Below, piece after piece: positions 18,742 to 23,888 of a DNA stretch of 23,896 bases. The position numbers and the translations under genes are program-made. The first letter of the stretch is position 1, and each line of letters opens with the position of its first letter. This stretch comes from a virus: positions 1 through 23,896 of IMG/VR virus record IMGVR_UViG_3300034102_000876; one strand, written 5' to 3'. The notes under the pieces were generated by a model. That model was not told the DNA's origin. It was given only the letters and a program-made list of their open reading frames with translations, and did no database searches.

Positions 18742-18998
18742 TGTATTGGTCATATATACTCGCCGTTATCGGCGTAGCAGGCATATATTTTGTAGGTCGC
18801 AAGACAATCTGGGGATGGTGGGTGCTTTTATTTAATGAGGTATTATGGATTACATATGCTTTAATTACTAATCAGTATGGATTTATCCTATCGGCAATAG
18901 CCTATGCCATAGTCTATATTAGATCTTATATACACTGGTCTAATGATAAAAAGCTTGACATAAATAAACTACTAGAAAACCAGAGGGACTTTGAATGA
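18741..18998 (+). CDS. 85-aa three-helix membrane protein
   Basis: Three hydrophobic segments (about residues 3-18, 25-42 and 46-64: SYILAVIGVAGIYFVG, WWVLLFNEVLWITYALI, FILSAIAYAIVYIRSYI) followed by a charged tail. The Trp/Tyr pattern resembles half of a PnuC-type transporter, and similar small proteins occur in actinophages; here it is too short for a transporter unless it oligomerises. It is coupled at both ends by overlaps of 1 and 4 nt. Confidence 0.8.
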   Translation: MYWSYILAVIGVAGIYFVGRKTIWGWWVLLFNEVLWITYALITNQYGFILSAIAYAIVYIRSYIHWSNDKKLDINKLLENQRDFE

Positions 18999-19255
18999 TT
19001 GATAGATTAGTTAATACTTTATTTAGGTGGGGCAGACTAAGAGAAGCTTTATTTGCAGAGGTGCATCTATACGATTATTTAGATGAGATTATGGCGGACC
19101 CAGAGTCTATGAATACGGGAGCATCTTATTGGCCAGATATAGATGGATGGAGAGGCTGGAGCCAAGATGAAGAGACAAATAAGTATTACTTCAATGACGT
19201 CCCAGAAGATAACTGCATGGACGCAATTAAAGCATTAGAAGAGATGAATGCGTAG
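18995..19255 (+). CDS. 86-aa acidic protein, actinophage type
   Basis: GAGGGA lies at good distance before ATG 18995. A helical N-terminus (LFRWGRLREALFAEVHLYDY) is followed by a Trp-rich middle (YWPDIDGWRGWSQDEE) and an acidic helix. The start pattern RLREALFAEVxLYD seems familiar from actinophage hypotheticals. No enzymatic motif is visible. Confidence 0.75.
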   Translation: MIDRLVNTLFRWGRLREALFAEVHLYDYLDEIMADPESMNTGASYWPDIDGWRGWSQDEETNKYYFNDVPEDNCMDAIKALEEMNA

Positions 19256-19261
19256 ATATAG

Positions 19262-19267
19262 TATAAT
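19262..19267 (+). promoter_or_regulatory. -10 box, gene at 19276 (leaderless)
   Basis: TATAAT lies 8 nt upstream of ATG 19276 with no RBS in between, right after the upstream stop. A clear -35 is not seen. Confidence 0.6.
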
Positions 19268-19275
19268 AGATACAT

Positions 19276-19470
19276 ATGAGAAGATTACTGGATAAATACG
19301 GATTTGGCGGAGTAGAAGAGTTAGACTCTCCTATGGATTTAATAATACACACTAAAGCTCCTGGGAAGTGGCGACTTATAGATATGGAAACTGGTCAGGA
19401 ATATATAGGAACCTCATCTCCTCACGAATACGGATGCTGGATCAGAGTCAAAAACAAAGTCAATGAATAA
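19276..19470 (+). CDS. 64-aa protein, unknown
   Basis: A likely leaderless mRNA. The sequence appears beta-rich (GKWRLIDMETGQEYIGTSSP, then YGCWIRVKNKVNE), consistent with a small SH3- or OB-like barrel, but no family is recognised. It overlaps the next gene by 8 nt. Confidence 0.7.
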   Translation: MRRLLDKYGFGGVEELDSPMDLIIHTKAPGKWRLIDMETGQEYIGTSSPHEYGCWIRVKNKVNE

Positions 19471-19852
19471 AGAAATAGACTGCCTATATCTGTGGAAGTC
19501 TTGGTCTATGTTTGAGCCTGAAAGCCCATACGTAACGGGAGCCAAAGAAAAGATGGCGGGGTATACCAGAGAAGACTGGGTATCAATGAGCCAAGAAGCT
19601 ACAACCATGATGGAAGATATGGGACATATAGTCAAGAATAATCTAGGGGAGTTTACAGAGGACATATTTGACACCCTATGCTCACATCTACAAAACTGGT
19701 TCTTTGAGGTAGATAAGGCACTAATAGATAGATTTGCTATATTCAGCATATCTGTCCCAGAATACATATTATTCTTAAATAAGTATGGAAGTGGACTAAA
19801 CCTATACTTCTACAGGATGTGCCAAAAATACTCATACAAATTGGCTGGCTGA
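19463..19852 (+). CDS. 129-aa all-helical protein, possibly TipAS-like
   Basis: The protein seems wholly helical, with SPYVTGAKEKMAGYTREDWV, an acidic central helix and WFFEVDKALIDRFAIFSIS. The early SP-x-A motif and the late F.VGxA-like segment faintly recall the TipAS ligand-binding domain of MerR-type regulators, without the DNA-binding part. The link is weak. A Tyr/Phe-rich C-terminus (YLNLYFYRM-type) is unusual. Function unknown. Confidence 0.65.
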   Translation: MNKEIDCLYLWKSWSMFEPESPYVTGAKEKMAGYTREDWVSMSQEATTMMEDMGHIVKNNLGEFTEDIFDTLCSHLQNWFFEVDKALIDRFAIFSISVPEYILFLNKYGSGLNLYFYRMCQKYSYKLAG

Positions 19853-19856
19853 CAGA

Positions 19857-20039
19857 ATGGATCCCCTATATACGTATAACTATATATGTATGAAAGATAA
19901 GTCAACGCTAAACCTTGAAATAAGTAAACCATTAGACTATAAGCCTAAATGTCTTAAATGTAATTCTAGTCGACTAGTATTAAGATATACTATTATAGAT
20001 AATCAATTATGGTTAAATAACTCAGTATTGCACGAATAG
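19857..20039 (+). CDS. 60-aa protein with single CxxC
   Basis: ATG 19857 follows the previous stop by 4 nt. It holds CLKC (residues 32-35) and an upstream Cys11 in a basic, beta-rich context (RLVLRYTIIDNQLW). It may be half of a zinc ribbon or a degenerate one. Translation signals are weak. Unknown function. Confidence 0.6.
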   Translation: MDPLYTYNYICMKDKSTLNLEISKPLDYKPKCLKCNSSRLVLRYTIIDNQLWLNNSVLHE

Positions 20040-20066
20040 TGAAATCGTCGGCGAGAAGAACACCCC

Positions 20067-20095
20067 TTGTCAGTACCTGACAGAAATGCTATAAT
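20067..20095 (+). promoter_or_regulatory. Leaderless promoter with a palindrome on the -35
   Basis: TTGTCA (20067-20072), a 17-nt spacer and extended TGC-TATAAT (20090-20095) lie 6 nt before ATG 20102. TGTCAG-TAC-CTGACA (20068-20082) is a perfect 15-bp palindrome covering the -35, a typical repressor position. Confidence 0.75.
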
Positions 20096-20101
20096 AAATA
20101 T

Positions 20102-20311
20102 ATGATACAGAACCTAGAAATACCTGATCCATTTGCTACATTTGTGGCACACAAATATGCCAATTTTAAAGGTGCTAAATATGACTTCTTTAGCGGTGAA
20201 TGGGATATGGAATGCGGGGCATGCAAAGAACCATTAAGCGCTGGCAGTAAGAAGATGCTAACTAAGATCAGACTTTATCATACTCGCAATGAATGTCTGG
20301 GTGGATACTAA
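20102..20311 (+). CDS. 69-aa zinc-binding protein
   Basis: MECGACKEPL (C-x2-C, about residues 37-40) together with YHTRNEC (His59, Cys64) gives a CCHC-type arrangement in a basic context. The mRNA should be leaderless from the promoter just upstream. It resembles small phage zinc-finger proteins of unknown target. The stop overlaps the next ATG by one base. Confidence 0.75.
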   Translation: MIQNLEIPDPFATFVAHKYANFKGAKYDFFSGEWDMECGACKEPLSAGSKKMLTKIRLYHTRNECLGGY

Positions 20312-20547
20312 TGCACAATCATGAGTTTAAATTAGACCTAGATGGTCAAGTAACATGCTCTGTATGTGGTACTATGGATAATGAAGTAAATATTTCAGGT
20401 TCGTATAACGGCAGTACGCCAGGTTCCGAACCTGTAAATGAAGGTTCGACCCCTTCACCTGAAGCTGATGAAATAGGATATTCTACAGGCAAGTGGTCAG
20501 ATGATGATGACTTTGGCATAACTCCATTTCTAGGACCAATGAGATAA
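20311..20547 (+). CDS. 78-aa protein whose coding frame contains a tRNA-like gene
   Basis: Start ATG 20311 (TAATG overlap); a TTG 18 nt upstream in frame is less likely. The N-terminus has HNHEFKLDLDGQVTCSVCG, a CxxC knuckle with His residues, and the C-terminus is acidic (KWSDDDDFGITPFLG). Residues about 28-51 (SGSYNGSTPGSEPVNEGSTP) are low-complexity and are encoded by the same bases that fold into a perfect tRNA cloverleaf at 20394-20464. Either the tRNA is embedded in a tolerant linker of a real protein, or the frame beyond the CxxC motif is partly incidental. The junctions with both neighbours favour a real gene. Confidence 0.6.
   Translation: MHNHEFKLDLDGQVTCSVCGTMDNEVNISGSYNGSTPGSEPVNEGSTPSPEADEIGYSTGKWSDDDDFGITPFLGPMR
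20394..20464 (+). tRNA. tRNA-Arg-like (anticodon CCG), nested in a coding frame
   Basis: Acceptor stem TTCAGGT (20394-20400) and ACCTGAA (20457-20463), 7 perfect pairs; T8; D arm GTAT/GTAC with A14, GG (20410-20411) and A21; anticodon stem CAGG/CCTG around the canonical loop TTCCGAA, anticodon CCG (20426-20428); 4-nt variable loop; T arm GAAGG/CCTTC with TTCGACC; discriminator G 20464; no encoded CCA. All usual invariant bases fit. Oddities: U1-A72 at the tip, C9, a C-U mismatch at 27-43, and C rather than A at position 20, the usual Arg identity base. It would read CGG. Active gene or tRNA-derived element cannot be decided by eye. Confidence 0.75.
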
Positions 20548-20559
20548 AGGCGGGAATCG

Positions 20560-20757
20560 ATGATAGCTAATATACTAGGTAGAGATCCCAATTGCTATAC
20601 AGGAGCAGACTGTTGGAGTTATGATCATTCTAATAGATGGCTATTACTCTTTGGTATTATATTAGGTATAGTAGGTATATACCGTGCAATTAAGATCTAT
20701 AGAGACCAAGATAAGCTACATGAGAGTTCCTCTCAAATAGAGCAAGATAGGTCTTAA
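20560..20757 (+). CDS. 65-aa single-TM protein
   Basis: Preceded by AAAGGCGGGA before ATG 20560. The N-terminus carries two Cys (PNCYTGADCWSY) that would lie outside, then a TM helix (about residues 28-44, LLLFGIILGIVGIYRAI) and a charged tail. The last plus-strand gene before the non-coding region; no terminator is apparent after it. Function unknown. Confidence 0.75.
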   Translation: MIANILGRDPNCYTGADCWSYDHSNRWLLLFGIILGIVGIYRAIKIYRDQDKLHESSSQIEQDRS

Positions 20758-20972
20758 CCCTTATATCCCCCCTCCCTTTATCCCCTCTCATATACCCCTT
20801 AGAAGGCTTATTTGACTGCATAGATAGTCAGATCATAGAAAATAAATACTATTAAAACTAAACCATTTACTATCATAATATATCTATTTAGATATATGTG
20901 TAATGGGACATGCCCTCCATAAGCCCCCATTTTAATCCACTTTGCTCCACATAGACCCCATATGCCTATCAT

Positions 20973-21240
20973 ATTTCAGGGATCCTGTCAATACCCTCGT
21001 AAATAGCATATTTGGCCCACATTGTCAATAGATTTCTATAGAAAAATTTTGACCAATTTTGGGTATATTATGCCAGATTCATTATATGTTTTGGATCATT
21101 CCATATAGATTATATTAGATTAAATATACTTTCTTCTAAAATTTGAGGGATTTTTTAGAGCTCGTCGTAAATGAAATATATGGCCCACAATTTCAGGGAC
21201 TTTTTTTGATCTGTCGTAAAGGGGAAATTTGGCCCACATT
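20973..21240 (+). repeat. Three copies of a 51-bp iteron-like unit
   Basis: Units at 20973-21023, 21141-21191 and 21190-21240. Each begins ATTTCAGGGA (ATTTGAGGGA in the second), and exactly 24 nt after its first base has TCGTAAA, followed by a variable 4-mer, an A/T run and TGGCCCACA. The second and third are adjacent with a 49-nt period; the first is 168 nt before the second, about 16 helical turns. Constant internal spacing with a divergent middle is what bound sites of a dedicated protein look like. The CCCACA end resembles part of a DnaA box. Confidence 0.85.
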
Positions 21241-21285
21241 TTTTCCACAAAAAAATCCACAGGCTGTGGATAAACCTGTGGATAA
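21241..21285 (+). other. Symmetric cluster of four DnaA-box-like 9-mers
   Basis: TTTTCCACA (21241-21249), AAATCCACA (21253-21261), TGTGGATAA (21265-21273) and TGTGGATAA (21277-21285). The last two are perfect reverse complements of the bacterial DnaA box TTATCCACA; the first two have one and two mismatches. All start exactly 12 nt apart, and the two pairs face each other around 21263 (TCCACAG-G-CTGTGGA). This suggests recruitment of the host initiator DnaA. Confidence 0.8.
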
Positions 21286-21312
21286 TTCTGGGCTATATTA
21301 GATTACATTGAT

Positions 21313-21723
21313 CTACATTCCCTGGTTTACAAATGTATTAGATTTATTATTTGTTTCGTGTAACCAAGAGTATCTATATGATTGTTCTTGTTCTTGTGGT
21401 AGGGCCTTTACGAATGCCCGCCTTTGGTTTGGAGTCATAGGCAGTTTAACATTCTTTAATTCATTCTCATTGTTAATCTTATCTATAACTAAGTCTAACT
21501 TAGAAGCAATAGCAAGGCCTTCTGATATCGCCCCACCCGTTTCCAGTTCTCGGTCATATCGTCTTGCCTGCTTCTCGATAACCCACGCAACGACCTCCAT
21601 AACACGGTCTAGGGTGTATGTAGGCTGGTCTGCTAGATACCTGCCTAAAGCGGCAGGATTGAAGAAATGGTCTTCTACTGAATTAGTTAGTAGTTCTGCT
21701 ATCTGCTGTTCTTTAGTTTTCAT
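21313..21723 (-). CDS. 136-aa actinophage conserved protein, unknown
   Basis: A helical protein with SVEDHFFNPAALGRYLADQP, TYTLDRVMEVVAWVIEKQAR and GGAISEGLAIASKLDLVIDK. I recall this pattern from actinobacteriophage hypothetical proteins, where it has no assigned function. AGGCGGA before the ATG and TATAAT at 21755-21750 (minus) serve it. As the gene closest to the candidate origin, a role in replication or its control is possible but unproven. Confidence 0.8.
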   Translation of the reverse strand: MKTKEQQIAELLTNSVEDHFFNPAALGRYLADQPTYTLDRVMEVVAWVIEKQARRYDRELETGGAISEGLAIASKLDLVIDKINNENELKNVKLPMTPNQRRAFVKALPQEQEQSYRYSWLHETNNKSNTFVNQGM

Positions 21724-21749
21724 ATTCCGCCTTTTCTCTATGACCTATG

Positions 21750-21755
21750 ATTATA
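21750..21755 (-). promoter_or_regulatory. Extended -10 of the 21313-21723 gene
   Basis: On the minus strand TGC-TATAAT is followed after about 26 nt, including the AGGCGGA ribosome-binding site, by the ATG at 21723. The usual -35 zone is occupied by the hairpin at 21757-21789 and has no consensus. Confidence 0.6.
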
Positions 21756-21756
21756 G

Positions 21757-21789
21757 CACGAGGGACTGACATTTAGCCAGCCCCCCGTG
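21757..21789 (-). terminator. Minus-strand hairpin after the Lsr2-like gene
   Basis: Read on the minus strand, CACGGGGGGCTGGC pairs with GTCAGTCCCTCGTG over all 14 positions (11 Watson-Crick, three G-U) around loop TAAAT. On the plus strand the three G-U pairs become A-C mismatches, so the structure is specific to minus-strand RNA. It probably ends or punctuates the Lsr2-like transcript, though no U-run follows; the next bases are the -10 of the downstream promoter. Confidence 0.6.
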
Positions 21790-21802
21790 GTCAAACAACC
21801 AA

Positions 21803-21949
21803 CTACTTCTTTGGTGCCTTGGCCTCTGCCTCAAATGTGATCCCATTTGTCTGAGCATCTGATAGAGCCTTTACTGCTGCAGCTGAGAAGCGCCCACGCT
21901 TGCCAACTGTAATTCCCTGTGCCTTTAGATATTCACGCTTTGTCGCCAT
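21803..21949 (-). CDS. Lsr2-C-terminus-like DNA-binding protein (48 aa)
   Basis: The sequence REYLKAQGITVGKRGRFSAA followed by AVKAL matches the layout of the Lsr2 DNA-binding domain (helix, G-x-x-V, RGR loop, A-V-x-x-A helix), where the RGR loop enters the AT-rich minor groove. The N-terminal oligomerisation domain of Lsr2 is absent. Stand-alone versions could compete with the host silencer or bind specific AT sites. AAGGGG precedes the ATG at 21949. Its promoter contains an inverted repeat with the same 10-mer found in the first origin repeat, suggesting self-control or shared binding. Confidence 0.8.
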   Translation of the reverse strand: MATKREYLKAQGITVGKRGRFSAAAVKALSDAQTNGITFEAEAKAPKK

Positions 21950-21981
21950 TTTGAATCCCCTTTCAAGAGATGTTTATATTT

Positions 21982-22013
21982 ATTATATCAACTATTTACG
22001 ATATTGTAAATAG
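21982..22013 (-). promoter_or_regulatory. Promoter of the Lsr2-like gene with an inverted repeat on the -35
   Basis: On the minus strand: TTTACA (22010-22005), 17 nt, extended TGA-TATAAT (21987-21982). CTATTTAC (21992-21999) and GTAAATAG (22006-22013) form a perfect 8-bp inverted repeat with a 6-nt centre over the -35 and spacer. The minus strand contains TCGTAAATAG, identical to bases 20997-21006 of the first origin repeat. Confidence 0.75.
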
Positions 22014-22021
22014 CTTTCCGC

Positions 22022-22222
22022 CTAGATATTAAGTTGTAAATCTATCTCGGTATCTTCATCTAAGAATACGTCTGTAGCCTCAATGATGTCACCTGTAGTA
22101 ATTTCATTCCAATCTGTTTCTGGACGAAGGTTCGCAATCTCCGCTGCCTGATATTCGTCGGCAGCCGAAACAATTGTGTAGTAATTTGTGTACTTGGTTC
22201 CAAACACTCTATACAGAGGCAT
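22022..22222 (-). CDS. 66-aa protein, small alpha-beta fold
   Basis: The start at ATG 22222 (MPLYRVFGTKYTNYYTIVSA) is chosen because GGGAG lies about 8 nt upstream; an ATG 18 nt earlier (22240) has no such site. The Y-x-I-V-x-A-x-D-x-x-x-A pattern followed by acidic strands is like the 47-aa protein at 9534. It overlaps the upstream gene by 14 nt. Function unknown. Confidence 0.75.
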   Translation of the reverse strand: MPLYRVFGTKYTNYYTIVSAADEYQAAEIANLRPETDWNEITTGDIIEATDVFLDEDTEIDLQLNI

Positions 22223-22442
22223 ATGACAACTCCCTTTCATTCCATTCCGCTAATGTCCTGACAGTAAAGTCTTTCCCTAGATTGTAGCAGAACTGGACCG
22301 CTTCGGTCAAACTTTCTGTCTCATATATTGGGACAGATAAAGGTATATCTGTTTTATCATAGACTTCAAATAGATCAATTCCTCCAGGTGAGCAAGAATA
22401 CTCAACTTCCAGGATTTCCAAGCTAGGCTCATAATTAGTCAT
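22209..22442 (-). CDS. 77-aa acidic protein, unknown
   Basis: GAGGG precedes the ATG at 22442, inside the end of the upstream gene. Strands and helices alternate (EILEVEYSCSPGGIDLFEVY, then ESLTEAVQFCYNLGKDFTVR). No family is recognised. It is part of the overlapping minus-strand operon. Confidence 0.75.
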   Translation of the reverse strand: MTNYEPSLEILEVEYSCSPGGIDLFEVYDKTDIPLSVPIYETESLTEAVQFCYNLGKDFTVRTLAEWNERELSYASV

Positions 22443-22587
22443 TTTGGCCCTCGTCCCCTTCCATTCTATCTCTTATTAGTTTAGATATAATATTATGTGC
22501 TTCAATATTCTCAGTTTCAGATCCACCCCACAAAAGCTTTTGGGCCTTGTTTAATTGATCATTGATGTACTCATCACTCATCTTCAT
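22435..22587 (-). CDS. 50-aa helical protein, unknown
   Basis: The start at ATG 22587 (MKMSDEYINDQLNKAQKLLW) is preferred because GGAGGA lies 6 nt upstream; ATG 22581 is the alternative and a longer frame to 22635 ignores this site. Charged helix, SETENIEAHNIISKLI segment, acidic tail. It overlaps both neighbours. Unknown function. Confidence 0.65.
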   Translation of the reverse strand: MKMSDEYINDQLNKAQKLLWGGSETENIEAHNIISKLIRDRMEGDEGQND

Positions 22588-22891
22588 CTTCTTCCTCCTC
22601 ATCATCTTCGAACATTGTGTCAACAATGTATTCACGGTTCAACATCCATTCAAGGACGTCGTCATTGTGCTGTTCCGCCCCGTATTCCAGGGAGAACCCG
22701 TGGCCTGCAGATACAGCCTCACATAGGTTGTCCCACATTTGGTCTTGGGTTACCTTGACCTTGTATGTCTCATCTTCCATTATATTATTAATGGTCGACC
22801 AAGTCCATAGCCAGACTAAAGATAGTCCTAGGTCCGTTGTGTCTAGAATCTTTAAACATTCGTTTAGTTTATCTTTATCTTCAGGCTTCAT
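22574..22891 (-). CDS. 105-aa acidic protein, unknown
   Basis: ATG 22891 follows TTGGAG at 7 nt and is preferred over the ATG at 22909. Early Leu/Trp-rich helix (DLGLSLVWLWTWSTINNIM), then VTQDQMWDNLCEAVSAGHGF and an extremely acidic end (DDEEEEDEDE). The acidic tail could mimic DNA or bind a basic protein. It overlaps neighbours on both sides. Confidence 0.75.
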   Translation of the reverse strand: MKPEDKDKLNECLKILDTTDLGLSLVWLWTWSTINNIMEDETYKVKVTQDQMWDNLCEAVSAGHGFSLEYGAEQHNDDVLEWMLNREYIVDTMFEDDEEEEDEDE

Positions 22892-23153
22892 TACGTGCTC
22901 CAATCGCAAATGATAATTGATAAGTTAGTTGATACAGTTCTACTAGCATATCTAGACGCCCTTCACATTCTGTGCGGACCATAGAATCCATTGCCTCTTC
23001 AGACAACTCTTCTTGTTCTATTGCGCTTGCTAAGTCTTGCTCAGCCATTAGCATTAGATTTTTTAGTTCTCCGTGCATTATATCTAATCCATTAACACCT
23101 GCATTGACTAGGCGTTGCAAGTGGGGCGGGAGCCCAATGTCTTCTGAATTCAT
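22881..23153 (-). CDS. 90-aa helical protein, unknown
   Basis: AAAGGG lies 7 nt before the ATG at 23153, which overlaps the upstream stop (ATGA). PPHLQRLVNAGVNGLDIMHG is followed by long charged helices (AEQDLASAIEQEELSEEAMD). It looks like a small helical bundle. No motif identifies it. Confidence 0.75.
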   Translation of the reverse strand: MNSEDIGLPPHLQRLVNAGVNGLDIMHGELKNLMLMAEQDLASAIEQEELSEEAMDSMVRTECEGRLDMLVELYQLTYQLSFAIGARNEA

Positions 23154-23344
23154 CCATATACCCTTTCGTTAGAGTTATTCATTATATCAGTTGCCACTGA
23201 CAATAAATGCTCGGTTGCCATAATTTGTCCCTGGATATTAATCTTAGATTGAACATTGTAATCACCCTCTAAGTCCTGGTTAAGACTAATTAGATGTAAC
23301 TTCATATACTCCAAGAAGTATGATGATTTAGTCTGTGTGGTCAA
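23150..23344 (-). CDS. 64-aa helical protein, unknown
   Basis: It starts with TTG at 23344 behind GGAGGG at 5 nt spacing, a site that makes the rare start credible. Helical and polar (SSYFLEYMKLHLISLNQDLE, then IQGQIMATEHLLSVATDIMN). It overlaps the previous gene by 17 nt and the next by 4. Confidence 0.7.
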   Translation of the reverse strand: MTTQTKSSYFLEYMKLHLISLNQDLEGDYNVQSKINIQGQIMATEHLLSVATDIMNNSNERVYG

Positions 23345-23510
23345 AGTAACCCTCCGCCCATAAACCTTGCAAGAAACTAACAGCGTCTTCTAGGTCTTTC
23401 CTCAAAGGCTCCTTGTCCATTAAATCGGACGGGGTCCTAAGATAGAAAAGCTTTGAATCGTGTATAGCATTAATCATTCTATTTAGATCAGACTCAGTAT
23501 AACCTAGCAT
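23328..23510 (-). CDS. 60-aa protein, unknown
   Basis: It overlaps the upstream gene by 7 nt, with GGAG a little upstream of the ATG at 23510. MLGYTESDLNRMINAIHDSK and DLEDAVSFLQGLWAEGYF suggest two or three helices. The family is not recognised; it belongs to the minus-strand operon. Confidence 0.7.
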   Translation of the reverse strand: MLGYTESDLNRMINAIHDSKLFYLRTPSDLMDKEPLRKDLEDAVSFLQGLWAEGYFDHTD

Positions 23511-23698
23511 AACTCATACTCCATATCCCAAGATACATCAGGCCAATTTAAATCATATCTTGCGCTATCAACTTCACCCAAATCGTTTAGGTGTAGATTA
23601 ATTTTCTCGTGTGCTTCTTTCTCATTATTGGCCATTACTGCACCTTCTAATTTAATTACAAATCCATATTTATTCAAAGTAATCCTCATCTCCTTCAT
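23504..23698 (-). CDS. 64-aa protein, small alpha-beta fold
   Basis: Strand-helix pattern (MRITLNKYGFVIKLEGAVMA, NNEKEAHEKINLHLNDLG) with an acidic C-terminus, again like the proteins at 9534 and 22022. The start is uncertain: ATG 23698 has no clear RBS, while ATG 23689 has AAGGAG directly against it, too close to be ideal. TATAAT with only 4 nt to ATG 23698 is also present. It overlaps the upstream gene by 29 nt. Confidence 0.65.
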   Translation of the reverse strand: MKEMRITLNKYGFVIKLEGAVMANNEKEAHEKINLHLNDLGEVDSARYDLNWPDVSWDMEYELC

Positions 23699-23888
23699 TT
23701 AGATTATAGAATTTATTAAATTCAGATTGAACAAACTTATCTCCTGACATTTCAGCAAATTGCTTATCAGCATAATATTGCCCTTCGTCAAGATTACTAT
23801 TAATCCAATCTTCAAGTAATTGTTCTGCTATATCTTGATAGCAAGCGTCAATTACCATTTGATTTACATCTTCTAAGAAACTAGCCAT
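23670..23888 (-). CDS. 72-aa acidic protein, first gene of the visible minus-strand block
   Basis: ATG 23888 lies 8 nt from the window edge, so upstream signals are not visible and the start could be further out. An acidic helical protein (LEDVNQMVIDACYQDIAEQL, then DEGQYYADKQFAEMSGDKF). Family unknown. Confidence 0.65.
   Translation of the reverse strand: MASFLEDVNQMVIDACYQDIAEQLLEDWINSNLDEGQYYADKQFAEMSGDKFVQSEFNKFYNLNEGDEDYFE

Larger units (their letters stand above)
20758..21312 (+). other. Non-coding region between convergent gene blocks; candidate replication origin
   Basis: No credible gene is present in about 555 nt. The left part has C-rich runs on AT-rich ground, a 20-bp palindrome ATATATCTA-TT-TAGATATAT (20878-20897) and mostly A/T stretches that could melt easily. 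From 20973 on come three copies of a 51-bp unit, then four DnaA-box-like 9-mers (21241-21285). Plus-strand genes end at 20757 and minus-strand genes end at 21313, so transcription converges here. AT-rich melting zone plus iterons plus DnaA boxes is the usual make-up of a theta-type origin; activity is inferred. Confidence 0.65.

Noticed and set aside
20039-20080. Second possible micropeptide starting GTG in the previous TAG (MKSSARRTPLVST)
   Set aside because: Arrangement similar to 18555, but the peptide is unlike that one, has no RBS and runs into the -35 and operator of the next promoter.
21308-21769. Plus-strand 153-codon frame over the minus-strand gene 21313-21723
   Set aside because: The minus-strand product has a promoter, an RBS and a phage-like helical sequence; the plus frame is Ser/Cys/Phe-rich and lacks signals.
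22555-23172. Plus-strand frames opposite the minus-strand operon
   Set aside because: They lie opposite tightly overlapping minus-strand genes with good RBSs and have no start signals.
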